This document shows, one piece after another, positions 34,440-45,451 of a stretch of 64,000 nucleotides of DNA. Both the position numbers and the translations under genes were made by a program. The notes below the pieces were generated by a model, which saw nothing but the letters and a program-made list of their open reading frames with translations, ran no database searches and was not told the DNA's origin. The first letter of the stretch is position 1, and each line of letters begins with the position of its first letter. The DNA lies in contig NC_092866.1 in NCBI RefSeq assembly GCF_032062135.1, positions 22,594,768 through 22,658,767 of the forward strand, read 5' to 3'. This DNA is from Pyxicephalus adspersus. Taxonomy: Eukaryota; Chordata; Amphibia; Anura; Pyxicephalidae.

Positions 34440-34810
34440 TGAGTAATAAAGCAGCCGGTTTCCTCCCCTTTCATTTATCCTGGTCACCCCCGCTATGTAA
34501 ATAATGTTTGTATGCAGAAGGATTACCAGCTCCTCACACAGCTTGCAAAATTCCAGCAGGAGATTTCAGTTTAAGAAAACAAGGGCTAACTCAGATGGAT
34601 ACAGGAGGTCCATACCACAGGGAATAAGAGATTAAATATTACATTATTGAAGTAGCAGGTTCTCATCGTTTGATAACTCCGTGAGCTCAGTGCATCTGTC
34701 CAAAATTTAAATGTGATTCTTTGTGTTTCCAGCAGGTTCCATTTGTTACATTTTTATTATTTCGATGGAGACATGGATGTTATAAAATGACAAGATCTCT
34801 CCTGAGAAGA
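34440..34810. promoter_or_regulatory. Candidate conserved non-coding block
   Basis: Repeat-free mixed sequence with TTCATTTATCCTGGTCACC, GTAAATAATGTTTG and TTTGATAACTCCG motifs; no long frame. Weak inference from texture only. Confidence 0.18.
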
Positions 34811-35896
34811 AGAAAAATTGTATTTAGGACTCTCTTATGTCAGGGCAATATATATTTCTTGTATGTTAATGACTGAAATGCCTTGGACTTATGTAATAAG
34901 ACTGCCCACCATATACTAAATTATTATAACACACAGCAATTTGATTTCAAACTTTAACAACATGGAATATATGATGATAGATGACCAATCAAAATTACCT
35001 ACTTGTGCAAAATACATGAAAACTTCAGGCAATTATTTTTATCAAGATTTTTACATTTTTTTCATAAAGCCCCATATATTACACTATATGATATTGACAA
35101 ACCTTGAAATCAAAAAAACGAAGACGACCCTGCTCAATAGAGGTTACAATCTAAGTACAATAATAACCCAAATCAGAATAGTTGCTTGGGGCCACCACAT
35201 TATTGCTCATTGTCATTGGATTTCCAGCCTTTTAATAAATAGCTATGTGTACATAGATGCAACTCTACTAGCATAGTTTTACAATGTTTAAATTATCACA
35301 TGGACTTCTCTGAACTAGAAAACTTATGTGGTATTCGCTAAAAATTTGTTCCCCATTCTAGAGGATATATAAGATATTTTAAATTACATACAATGTAATG
35401 CATGATTTTGCTGAAGAAAAGCCCTGTATCCTTATGCAAATATTGCTGATACTGAGCTTTTTTTGCACATTACAAAACTGCAAGAGATTATGTTTCAACT
35501 ATTACAACACAGTACATGTTGTACTGTATTGCAACTCAACTCCTACACAGCTGTGTGTGTGTCATTATGATGTCACCAAAAATTTACCTTAAAGGGAAAT
35601 AAATTATGGTTTTATTTTCAGTGAGTATATTTTTTTTGTGTAAGTTTAAATTACCCTTTTTTTGGTATAACAGCTTCCTCCCACATGCAAGCTGTTCTCA
35701 AATTGTATGAAGATACTTCAGATACACAGATTTCCAAATCCTTTCTATGGGTTGTCTGTACAGCAATCATGCAGTTTACAGATTTTAAACAGAAAATAGG
35801 CATAATAGGATGGGCTGCCCATGGCCATCTGTGGGTACAATCAGACCATACTGCAGGACCTCATGGAGAGAAAAAGGATCCTTAGAGTGGAACTAA
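34811..35896. other. Mostly unannotated; possible L2 trace
   Basis: Around 35115-35155 GACCCTGCTCAATAGAGG and TTACAATCTAA resemble the GACCCTGC...GAGCTTACAATCTA part of the L2 tail (minus orientation), heavily decayed. At 35591 CCTTAAAGGGAAATAAAT resembles a TTAAAGG-type T2 terminus, and CCTTAGAGTGGAACTAAAAG at 35880 resembles another TTAA-family end. The 111-codon frame at 34941-35276 has no domain. Confidence 0.35.
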
Positions 35897-36060
35897 AAGT
35901 GTGTACACAGGAAATTTTGTCATGATCATTTTCTGCGCCAAAGAGTGACAGATGGATGAATGAGCGATGTACACATGTTCTGTTCTATAGAGATGGGAGA
36001 ACAAGTGAGCGGCTCCCGGCTGTGCTCTCCTCTCTTGATGTGTATAGTGGTCATTCCCCA
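35897..36060 (+). mobile_element. MITE of the 39479 type, left part
   Basis: GATGTACACATGTTCTGTTC, TATAGAGATGGGAGAAC and CGGCTGTGCTCTCCTC match the interior of the element at 39479 (CATGTACATACAGCACGG, CTATAGAGAGGGGAGGG, CGCTGCGCGCTCTGCCCC). It is cut at its right by the L2 insertion and seems to resume at 36841. Confidence 0.65.
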
Positions 36061-36071
36061 TTGGTTGTACA

Positions 36072-36076
36072 TATTA

Positions 36077-36111
<35 letters not shown>

Positions 36112-36840
36112 AATAATAAACAGGATTTATATAGCGCCAACATGTTACCCAGCGCTGTACTTTAAATAGGGGTTTCAAATGAAAGACAGATACAGACAGC
36201 GACACAGGAGGAGGAGAGGACCCTGCTCCGAAGAGCTTAAAATGTGGGCGAAGGTGGGTGAAGTAACACACAATATGAGGGGAGGTATGGAGTGGTTGGA
36301 AGTAGTGAGGGTTTCAAAAGACAGAAGAAGATGGGTTGGCAAGTTCGAAAAAATTAGTTTTGAGTGCTCTTTTGAATGAGCAGAAAGTAGGAGCAAGCTA
36401 AAAAGGATGAGGAAGACCATTCCAGAGAGTTGGGGCAGCTCTAGAAAAGTCTTGGAGCTGTGCGTGTGATAAGGTTATGAGTGAGGAAGTCAATAGTAGG
36501 TCACTGGAGTGAAGAGAAGAGAGTGGCTAAGGGAGTGTTTTGTTACCAGGTCGGAAATGTAAGTGGGACATGAATTGTGTAGGGATTTGAAGCCAAAGCA
36601 CAGGAGCTTGAATTTGATTCTAAGGTGAAATGGAAATTAATGAAGAGAACTACAAAGTGATGCAGCAGAAGAGGAGTGGAAGGAAGGATGGATGAGATGA
36701 GTCTGGCTGCAGCATTCATAATAGATTGTAGAGGAGAGAGTCGGGTTAGTGGGATACCAGAGAGGAGGAGGTTACAGTAGCCCAGACGAGAGATGATAAG
36801 AGCGTGTACAAGGAGTTTGGTGGTCTCTCCTTTATCCATA
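36072..36840 (-). mobile_element. L2-type LINE, 3' third: end of reverse transcriptase, 3' UTR, (ATT)n tail
   Basis: Read on the minus strand, the coding part (36543-36839) begins near DKGETTKLLVHALI. It continues with the motifs SRLGYCN (family form SRLDYCN), LLSGIP and NAAARLI, which mark the distal reverse-transcriptase region of L2 LINEs. The 98-codon frame then drifts, ending at a stop. The remainder to 36120 is 3' UTR, with AGAGCAGGGTCCTCTCC, the GCTGGGTAACATGTTGGCGC tail, TATATAAATCCTG and an (AAT)n run at 36077-36118. The copy is 5'-truncated at about 36840, as is usual for target-primed integration, and is a dead fragment. It appears to sit inside a MITE. Confidence 0.92.
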
Positions 36841-36900
36841 GATCTGACATCAGGTTTATACAGGTTAGATTTTCACCTGACATGACCACGTGTGTACTGT
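36841..36900 (+). mobile_element. MITE of the 39479 type, right part
   Basis: TAGATTTTCACCTGACATGA corresponds to CAGATTCTCATCTGATATCG near the end of the 39479 copy, followed by a terminal CACGTGTGTAC. With 35897-36060 it flanks the L2 fragment. Confidence 0.5.
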
Positions 36901-36929
36901 ATGACCATATAACCATAGTTTAATCATTA

Positions 36930-37277
36930 CAAAAGCTGTAGATAGGTCCTTTATTGCAGAAAGGACTGGCAATGTTCAATTTGCAGCTAAATTAAACATA
37001 CCTGCCTGACCCAACCCCTGTTTGGGGTCCACCATCTTCATCCAGTCATCTTCTGGGTCATCTTGATTGTCAAGGCTGGAATAATGCATGTGCATAGGAG
37101 TGCATTTATTTCCAGCATTCATAGGCATGATGCACATGTACAGTTCAGTGTACATTGAGAAAGAATTCAAAGAGCTAAGTAAGTTTATTTTATTGCAGGG
37201 AGGGCATTGCTTGTCCCTTTGCAATAATGAACCTGCCTGTTCACATATTTTCTCATCATAGTTTAGTTCCACTTTAA
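36930..37277 (+). mobile_element. TTAA-ended element, family 2
   Basis: Right end TTTAGTTCCACTTTAA at 37260-37275, preceded by TGCAATAATGAACCTGCC and TTATTTTATTGCAGGG. The upstream part has CCATCTTCATCCAGTCATC and CATCTTGATTGTCAAGGC shared with 7290. The left end is not defined. The 137-codon minus-strand frame at 36976-37389 spans it but shows no domain. Confidence 0.6.
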
Positions 37278-38479
37278 ACTTCATATATTCATATAAATAA
37301 TTAAAGGAGGAAATGGAGATAAGCAAAAGCATAAAGTGGGGGGAAAGGTGGCAAATTAGATTGTTTGATAATATGATCAAAAGGAACATCGCTAAATTTA
37401 AACGGTTTAATCATGCAGCCATTTAGACCTATGGAAAAAGTAAAGGAAAGAGGCGCGCCAAACTTCAAATATATTGGAGAATAATACCTAGAGACAAACT
37501 TTTCTAACCTGCCTAATCACTGTTTCTACTGGGAAGTCTTAGATCAAGGTGTCTGTGGATGCATCAGACATTAGAATATTGCCTAATCTTTCAAAAAGCA
37601 CTCGACCATAGGGGTGAAGATTTTATAGTCTATGTATGATTATCAGTCTTTCAATATTTGAAAATTCAACAGTGCAGCATTTTGACCCCCCCCCCCCCAT
37701 ACCCAAAAGCCAAGTACTACCAACTTTGAGAATTGTCTCCTTATAGGGCCCAATTTAGCCAGATCCAAAAATATGTCATTTCCTTTAGTACCTTTAATGT
37801 ATACATGATCATTGTCATGCATAGCATGGTTCTGGTGTGACCTTTTATAATGCTCCTATTGCCTAACAATGAAAACTTGACTAAATGTGACAATCCAGCC
37901 TTCCATCAATTGTCTTTCCAGCTGTGGTTACTACCTCAATAGTCTTTCAAACCTGTAGAAATGACAAGTTTTAGATTACAACTGGCTATTGTCTATCTTA
38001 AAAGGCCAGTAAATTTAAAACATAAAAGTGAATTTGTTCAAAAGCTATAACTAAAGCTATAAAGAGTAAATCCACACCTACTGAATACATATAAATGCTA
38101 TATACATTACCATGTACGCTATTGTTCTGAGTTGTCTACCATTTTAAGGCTAAATGAGGCTGTTGACAGTATTCTTCAATGGGATTAGGGAGAGGAAGTC
38201 AGCTGTGTGTGGGAAAGTATTGTTCTCCAATCCCCACTATATAAAACATATTCTCAATACATGTAGCTCTGATAAGCTATAGAGTTTTGTTCTTATTAAA
38301 TCAGGAATAATAATATACCAACCCAACTTGAAATTACATTTAGTGTCCTGGTAAGATACATAGCTTATACAGTAATTCATTTTTATTGCTATAAAAGGCA
38401 CAAAAGGTGCTCTTCTTTATTTCCTAGCAGTTTAAATGGCTGCTGCATTGTAGTTGTATGAATCCATGTTTTGTTATTT
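37278..38479. other. Unannotated stretch with a poly-C run
   Basis: A run of 13 C at 37686-37698 and otherwise AT-rich unique-looking sequence. No gene recognised. Confidence 0.35.
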
Positions 38480-38960
38480 TTCATGTCACCTAATCATAGC
38501 TACAGCATTTAATGACAGGTGCTATAAATAACCCAAATAAAATATATGATTAAGAGCTCAGCCCCGCTAATATTCAGCACTAGGGAGGTGCGGTGTCAGA
38601 TCCTTCCAGAGGTTGTAAGTCTCCGGGGTCAACACTAAAGTCTTTTGATGCATCTGGTAATTCCAACCTTCACCATTAAAGCCGTGTTTTCTAACTGTCC
38701 CTTGGTGATTGTTTGTGAAGGGCTGAGACAAGAAATACTATCCATAGGCATTGCTAAGGTCAAACCCTAGCAGAAAGCAGTTTGATGTTATCATCGAGAT
38801 TGATGCTTGTATCACCTTTATTTTGATGTCTTTGTTGGTGCTATAAAATGTTGTTCATTCGCTGATAACATGAGATCAGCCGGGACTTACAGTACAGTTT
38901 TGAAATGTCAGATTGAAGAACAAAAATGAAATGTATGTATTATGAACATGATTATCACCT
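38480..38960. promoter_or_regulatory. Candidate conserved non-coding block
   Basis: Mixed sequence without window repeats. GTTTGATGTTATCATCGAG, TCACCTTTATTTTGATG, CTTTTGATGCATCTGG and CATTTAATGACAGG look like clustered factor sites, including a GATA-type TTATC. No long frame. Inference from texture. Confidence 0.22.
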
Positions 38961-39090
38961 TACACAGGTAAATAAATAGGAACTAAGGTTCATCAGCTCC
39001 CTCCTTGATTCAGATTTCTCTTTTTTTGTATGATTTATAAAAAGAAAACTCCCCCTTCATAAAAAATAGATAAACCAATGTACAACAGTA

Positions 39091-39092
<2 letters not shown>

Positions 39093-39127
<35 letters not shown>
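39093..39127. repeat. (AT)n microsatellite
   Basis: About 17 AT dinucleotides. Confidence 0.95.
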
Positions 39128-39130
<3 letters not shown>

Positions 39131-39311
39131 ACAAGCTACTTAGAATGTGTATAAGAAAAGTGTGCCAACAAAAAAGGCTTATTGTCTGTAGCAGTCTTCA
39201 TGGACCTTATTAACATGGGGGAACCCTAAAAATAACTTTCAGGTTCTCAGGGAACCCCTGCTATAAGTATTATATTTACAGCTCACAGTACATTATTGTG
39301 GAGATCGATGG

Positions 39312-39477
39312 AAATGAACCTGGGTGATCCACCCAACCTAGATCAGATTTCCTAAAAGTCACTTGTTTTTAGTTTACAATCTGGGACCAGATCGAATCCA
39401 GGTTTGCTGGATCACCCAGGATAAGTTATGAAAGTGTATCTTCTCCAGCCTTGGAGAGGTTTGATAAATCAGGCTTC
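39312..39477 (+). mobile_element. Palindromic MITE, subfamily A, left-truncated, nested
   Basis: AACCTGGGTGATCCACCC, ACTTGTTTTTAGTTTAC, TGGGACCAGATCGAATCC, CAGGTTTGCTGGATCACC, ATGAAAGTGTATCTTCTCC and TGATAAATCAGGC. The first 45 bp or so of the family are missing. Confidence 0.9.
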
Positions 39478-39478
39478 C

Positions 39479-39790
39479 TAGATACATACACACGTGCAAT
39501 TATTGTCGTTGGAAAGAATCTTTCACGATCCTTTCCAACGACTAAGGACTGCAGGATGCACATGTACATACAGCACGGTTCTGCTCTATAGAGAGGGGAG
39601 GGGGAGAACGGCGGAGGGGGAGAATGACGGAGCGGCACCCCGCTGCGCGCTCTGCCCCTTCCCTTGCATTAGGATCGTCCGTCGTCCATCGTCTTTGGAT
39701 CTGCCAGGACGGTCGTTCAGACAATGGACGACGGGCACTGTACATACGCCAGATTCTCATCTGATATCGGCCCTGAGCCTATACCCAGCT
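39479..39790 (+). mobile_element. MITE with ACG-type left end but GC-rich unrelated interior
   Basis: Left end ATACATACACACGTGCAATT with ATTGTCGTTGGAAAG; the interior holds a short mirror, GAATCTTTCACGATCCTTTCC, a GGGGAGGGGGAGAACGGCGG run, CGCTGCGCGCTCTGCC and a GTCCGTCGTCCATCGTC / GACAATGGACGACGGGC inverted pair. It ends near CTGATATCGGCCCTGAGCC. The left end matches the ACG MITEs, but the interior is different, so it is a separate family with shared ends. Frames on both strands (70-118 codons) are composition artefacts. Confidence 0.75.
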
Positions 39791-40253
39791 TACCCAGCTT
39801 ATGTGTCATACATTGTTGGCCAGTGGAAAGAAAATCACTCTTACAGATAGCCAAAAAGATCATTGGTGTCAGTTAAACTAATCTGAGAGTCAGAAATTGC
39901 TCATGGCTCAAGGAACCCTTAGCAACCTGGCAGAACACTGGCCTATAGCAACCAAAATAAATCCTTGTTTCATTTCAAACTCCTCAGTGTGGGAATGTAC
40001 AGATGGTGCCATAAGATGAAGAAGATTACTGTAAGACTTTTCTTATATTTAAGAACCTTACTGAAGCCAAAAAGGCCTTGGTGTGATGATGGCATCAAGG
40101 CTTACATGTTTCTTAATAGGGATTTTGGTAATAAAAGCTTTCTAGTATCCTACTCAAACTCAAACATAGCATCCCAGTGACTGAATGCAGTGGCTTTTTA
40201 GGCTTTATTTCCCCATTTACTATTACCAGGTGATCCGGACAGTCACTCTAGGG

Positions 40254-40436
40254 CAGTGTTTTTCAATAGGGGTTCTGTGGAACCCTAATGGAGCCTCTCG
40301 GGACAGTTTAGCTGACACCAATGATGCCTATCTGTAGAGGTGGCATTCCCCTCAATGACCAGCAATGTCTGCCACTGACCACCATGTATTGTGAACTGTG
40401 GATATAGTAATTATATCACGGTTCCCTAAAGCCTAA
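40254..40436 (-). mobile_element. hAT-type element, inverted partial copy
   Basis: Starts CAGTGTTTTTCAATAGGGG, a hAT terminus. It then has TTTAGCTGACACCAATGATG and TGTATTGTGAACTGTGGAT, the reverse complements of blocks in the 39192 element. It ends within GGTTCCCTAAAGCC, so the far terminus is lost. Confidence 0.85.
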
Positions 40437-41673
40437 ACTGAGCTACTGTATTTATGTAGGAGGATCAGAAGTTTCTACAAAGGACAGGACAAGTATCATA
40501 CAGTGCAAACACATTACTTGATAACACTGAACAGTGAACACCCATCAGATTTCACTTTTTTGGGTGGGGATGATTGCACTTATTAAACAGAGAATACAAA
40601 ACAAAATTCCAAAATGCAGCAGATAAGAGAGGTGTATTTGTTATAAGTGTTTACAAATATGTATTAAGTTTATTAAAAAGTAGCCTTACGTCTCGTTCTT
40701 ATCTGGTGAAAGTACCAGTGGTTGGAGCCTGACTCCTTAACATGTAATAATATTATTGCACCATTGCACAGATTGTATGACTATTCGATTACGCCTTATT
40801 ACACATTATTGTGTTTTCTCAGTTGTACCTGAACATTGATCTTTTTGTATTACCCACATAGTGATGCATTATGGAAGTATATTTGACAAGGGGATATTGG
40901 ATTGACCATTTAAATATTCTATCCACCATATCGGTCCAATTTGTTTTATTATGTATACGTCATGAGAATATTGACATAGCGGTTTACAGAAGTTACTTTC
41001 TGTACCTGTATAGACAAAGTTTTATTAGACATATGGAGCCTTATAAAATGTAGTCAATTTAACTCATATTTCATGAATTACGGCAACACTAAAATACTTC
41101 TTGGGTGGTCTAACTCTCTCGATTTATCTTTATCATGCTTTGATAATTCTGATTTACTAAACAAAGTGAAAAAAAGAGATATCCAGTTTAGGAAATACAT
41201 TGCCCTCTTTTTCTCAGGTGTGTATTTAAAGGAAATCCAGTTTAGCAACTTGTTATAAAAAGTGCTAGGTCTATGTCAATGTGTATGAATCATAAAGAAT
41301 AGCAAGAAAGCAAGAAAGAATATGCCATGCAGTTTTATACCTACATACAGTGCATGTCCAGTATATAGCTTATCTGCAGGATATTGTATTTATAAAGTGC
41401 TCATGCATATGAGACACATTTGACTAGTAATATTCAACTGAACTGGGAAAAATCTAATACTTATGGTTAACTTCAGTCAACAGATCTCAGTGGGGAAAAA
41501 TATTAAATTAGAAAACCATGCTTCTTAGCAGGAGGCACTACCAGATGCCTGCTATTATTGTTTCTGGGAGTCTGATTCTTCCTTTTTGTAATGAGAGTTC
41601 CTCAGTACCCATTTAGGAAACATTTATTAGAATGGAAGTAGCAGTTGTTGGGGCTATCCCTAAAATCAGAAAA
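40437..41673. other. Unannotated AT-rich stretch
   Basis: No gene or repeat family recognised; 60-61 codon frames at 40871 and 41073 are unremarkable. Confidence 0.3.
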
Positions 41674-41972
41674 GCACGGTGGCTCGGTGGTTAGCACTCT
41701 GGCCTTTGTAGCACTAGGTTCCCAGGTTCAGCCAGGACTATCTGCATGGAGTTTGTAGGTTCTCTCTGTGTTTACGTGGGTATCCTCCGGGTACTCCGGA
41801 TTCCCCCCACAATCCAAAAACATGCAGTAAGGTTAATTAGTGGCCCTCCCACATTTACCTTAGACTGTATTAAAGACATATGACTTTGGAAGGGAAATTA
41901 GACTGTGAGCTCCTTTGAGGGACAGATAGTGACATGACTATGGACTTTGTACAGTGCTGTTATGTAGGCCAT
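41674..41972 (+). mobile_element. tRNA-like SINE, best-preserved head and body
   Basis: GCACGGTGGCTCGGTGGTTA (A box inside) opens the copy, then TAGCACTCTGGCCTTTG, a damaged B box (GGTTCAGCC), CTGCATGGAGTTTGTAGG, GTGGGTATCCTCCGGGTACT, CCAAAAACATGCAGTAAGG, CTTAGACTGTATTAAAGAC, GAGCTCCTTTGAGGGACAG, GACATGACTATGGAC and TTTGTACAGTGCTG. The final GGCGCTATATAAAT part of the tail is missing. Confidence 0.92.
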
Positions 41973-42212
41973 TAAAACATACAAACATAAGGTTTTTCCT
42001 TACCTTACAAATGACCAAGGATGACCTTACGTTTCACTTTTAGGTTTAAATAAACCAACATATACATTATAAGGAACATCTAGGTTTTTGAACTCAGATC
42101 TTCTATTGGTTCCCTATAATGAAACCTTATAAATATAATATTGGTACACAAAAAAACAAATTTTGGGCTATGGTGGGGTATGCCTCTGCAACTTACATAA
42201 GTGAAGAATACA
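41973..42212. other. Unannotated stretch
   Basis: Between the SINE and an L2 tail; ends in CATTAATATTATTATTATAC, the start of the tail. Confidence 0.3.
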
Positions 42213-42312
42213 TTAATATTATTATTATACAGTATTTATATAGCACCAATAAATTACGCAGCGCTGTACATTATATAGGGGTTGCAAATGACATACAAAT
42301 ACAGACAGTCTC
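42213..42312 (-). mobile_element. L2-type LINE tail
   Basis: On the minus strand: GTCATTTGCAACCCCTATAT, then TGTACAGCGCTGCGTAATTT, TTGGTGCTATATAAATACTG and an (AAT)n end. About 100 bp, 5'-truncated. Confidence 0.85.
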
Positions 42313-42644
42313 TAATATTTATACTACAAGGACACAGTCCCAGGCCACCCTCTAAAAAATACACTACAAAACCAACTAATAACACCTAAGATTCTAATGT
42401 ACACATTGTACTACAAACTATCCTAAGGAAAGGTTGCATTTTTAAGCATCACTCATAAACATGCCTCACCATACTCTACAAATCATTTACCATGGCAAAC
42501 AAATGGGAAACCTCTGGCTTGGTAAGCCAAAGAGCAATACTCTGTCAGAGCAATTCTACATATTTATGACGATAGGAAACCAACCTCTAACCCATGCTAA
42601 ATTAACTGATATGCAATTCTACAAGTATTTTGACTGACTCAATT

Positions 42645-42856
42645 GGCCTGATTTATTAAAGCTTTCCAAGGCTGGAGAGGATACACAAACCTGGAATTCC
42701 AGCAAACCTGGAATGGATTTCTTCAAAGTTATTTGCTATTTACTACCAAATGTTTTGAATCCTGGACCAGATTTATTCCAGGTTTGCTGGATCACCCACA
42801 TTTACTGATGAAAGTGTATTGTCTCCAGCCTTGGAGAGCTTTAATAAATCAGACCC
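42645..42856 (+). mobile_element. Palindromic MITE, subfamily A
   Basis: GGCCTGATTTATTAAAGC at left and GCTTTAATAAATCAGACCC at right. TTTGCTATTTACTACCAAATG followed by AATCCTGGACCAGATTT gives plus orientation. Part of the left arm (TTTCATCAGTGAAGC) is replaced by a repeated ACCTGGAATTCCAGCAAACC stretch. Confidence 0.92.
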
Positions 42857-43999
42857 AACACCACCAGAGCTGTGTACACCACAGCAGAAATACCTGATTT
42901 GGTTTAGGTTATTGCAGGGTTTGATGATCTTCCATCAGAACACTAAAAACAGTACACATAAATTCTATATTCTAAAGGTAACATTCAAAATCTCATCTAT
43001 TGCCTATGATAGAAGCTATAACCTTTGTGGTTCCCAGGCTTGGGAAGGCTGTGAATATGGACACAAACCTATTACCAAAAATCCTAGAAACTTGCCTTAA
43101 CACAATGATCACTTGGGGCTAATCAAGTTTCATGCCAGGAAAAGATATCAACATAGATCTTAAAAATGACTTTTATTCTTATACTTGAGTTATCTCTTCC
43201 TTCCACACTGTAAAAGCTTTTAGTTGAGTAGCCATATCTCTGTGAAATATTCATTAAATTTAAGTTTGGCCCTAATTTTAGGAACAGCGTCCTATATTTA
43301 AATATACCTGCCTTTTTTTTTTTAAATATGATTTTATTGAAAATGATTTTATTATATGGAGGTTTACACTCTAGGTTCTAAACACTAGGACTGTGTAAAT
43401 TATACTAACCAAAGATTATTGTGTGTGACAATAGCATGATATGTTGCAGCCAATTAACTATGGATGGTAGTATGGTTTCTGGTTGTATACATTGAACCTA
43501 TCTATATTTATTATTTTATATTTTTCATAATTTCTTCTTATATAATAATTAATATATGTATATAGTCTCTAAATATGAAAAAAATGACAATTTGCCTAAA
43601 AAAATTAGCTTACCCCCTTTGATAATATATAAAGTTAATTGTAAACTTAAAATAAAAGTCCATGATGTTTTGATTACCAAAATAGATGAAACATATGGAG
43701 GGATAAATACTATTTATTTAATTGAAGTCAGCTAAAGGTTATTTAACATATTTTTGTCTTAATGCTCCATTAGTTACAACAGTCATAAAGATTTAGCTTT
43801 TACTGCCAACCAAGAAATACAAATAATTGCTTACTTATGCTTACATTTTAATTTTTGTTTTTTTGTTTTTTTACATACGTGGTTAACAAGGCAATTGCCA
43901 TTATTTATTTACAAAACTGACAAATGTTTTGTTGAATAAATCTTATTTCTTGTTTTATATATTATAAATGAAAATCATGATGGCATTTGGTTTCTGAGG

Positions 44000-44040
<41 letters not shown>

Positions 44041-44594
44041 GTATTTATATATGCTTATTCCTGTTTATTTTGTAGAAGTGATCCATTTTTATGTAGTTTT
44101 TACTCAAAGTTTTCTGTTCATCTAACCTTCACAGAAAAATAATAATATTCTTTTATCTTTTTGATTTTTTTTATAATTTTCTTCTTCTTGGAAAAGAAAA
44201 TAGAAGATACTCTTGGTTGCTAAGCTTATGATAATACTCTCTCAAGTAAATAAGATATCATTGAATCTTGAAGAACAATTCACAGGATGAAATCATCTTG
44301 CTGTCACCTGTATTCTCTAAGCTACTGTTATTTGTATTCTCTAAGCTACAATGTAATAACTTAAATCTGCTCACTGAAAAAGATCAATACAGAATGAATT
44401 GTTTGTGTCATATTTCAACATAAAGCGAGTGAATAACTATAGGGCAAATGTCTTTTCACAGGAAGAGATACATATTTTCCTTAAAGGATAACTATAAAAA
44501 ATGGTTAAAAGGTAAAAAAAAGCCTATGCTTCCTAACTTAATCACAGACAGACTACCCTTACCCCCAGGTATATACTAATGTTACCCATTCATA
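42857..44594. other. Unannotated; (AT)n and a T2-like end
   Basis: Contains an (AT)n microsatellite at 44002-44034 running into ACACACA, T-rich runs near 43316 and 43858, and CCTTAAAGGATAACTATAAA at 44480, a TTAAAGG-type terminus of the T2 kind known in frogs. No gene recognised. Confidence 0.4.
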
Positions 44595-44809
44595 GGGCCT
44601 GATTTTTTAAGGCTGGAGAAGATAGACCATCATGGGTGAATCAGGGCGATCCAGAAAACCTGAAATGGATTTAGTCCAATATTAAAACCATTTGCCAAAC
44701 AATAGCAAATGAATTTAAAAAATCAATTTCAGGTTTTCTGGATCAACTAGGTTCCCCAAATAACAGTCTATCAACTCCATTCTTGGAGAGCTTTAATAAA
44801 TCAGGCCCA
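44595..44809 (-). mobile_element. Palindromic MITE, subfamily B
   Basis: GGGCCTGATTTTTTAAGGC at left and TTTAATAAATCAGGCCC at right. GACCATCATGGGTGAATCAG and GATCCAGAAAACCTGAAATG define subfamily B. The central CATTTGCCAAACAATAGC arrangement gives minus orientation. Confidence 0.9.
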
Positions 44810-45451
44810 TAGTGTATGGTCTGTTATCTAATGACAACTCACGTATTCCACAATAATTCAAAATTCAAAAGATCACTGATGAGCAGCTGTACCTATCGCT
44901 CATTGTGGGTCCCAAGAATTTGGAGGGGTGGAAAACTTTAACCATAGTTTGTTATGATCATGAACCGATAATCCATGTGTGTTGAACCTGATGACATTGA
45001 AACATCCGCATCACCATGACTAGGCAGAGTAAAACAAAGCAAATGAGAGTTCCCATGTTTAGGCTCTTTAAAATTATTGAAAATACAGAAAATATTACTT
45101 TTATCTTGCCTGAAAATGTTTACATTTTGCCTGTGCTGCTCTGAAATCTCAATCAGTGTTATTAATCAATGTAACTTGTGTTCATTACAGAACAATACCA
45201 CCTCCCATGTTTTTGAGAGGGCGATGGGTTCTGTATTGATAAAACACCTTTCTAGGCTAACAACATTGCCCCTAAATTACAAAAGTAATCTTTTTACAGA
45301 GAATAAAACCTGAAATGGACTGGTAAATGGCCATATAAAAATGTTTGTCCTTCGCTTAGTTATACTTAATTGGTAAATGTCTTACTGGTGCCTCCTGCAC
45401 AGTAACTCCATAAAGACTTGAATTGGGCCATACTTTTAGCTTTATTGGTGT
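44810..45451. other. Unannotated stretch
   Basis: No family recognised. A 78-codon frame at 45077-45313 (+) is Cys-rich near its start but shows no domain. Confidence 0.3.

Larger units (their letters stand above)
39184..39948 (+). mobile_element. hAT-type element broken by two nested MITEs
   Basis: The outer element runs 39192-39940. The left part has CATGGGGGAACCCTAAAAA, TAACTTTCAGGTTCTCAGGG and CAGCTCACAGTACATTA; the right part (from about 39805) has CATTGGTGTCAGTTAAACTA and ends CAGAACACTG. Flanking octamers GTCTGTAG (39184) and GCCTATAG (39941) agree at 6 of 8 positions, fitting an aged hAT duplication. Two MITEs fill the middle. Copies of the same family lie at 40254 (inverted) and 60963. 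Confidence 0.82.

Noticed and set aside
36976..37389. 137-codon minus-strand frame
   Set aside because: Spans a TTAA-ended MITE and its flank, with no domain; an artefact of the repeat.
37686..37698. Run of 13 C as a functional signal
   Set aside because: A simple homopolymer; length may also be affected by sequencing error.
39494..39850. 118-codon plus-strand frame
   Set aside because: Lies almost wholly within a GC-rich MITE and crosses its end into the hAT element.
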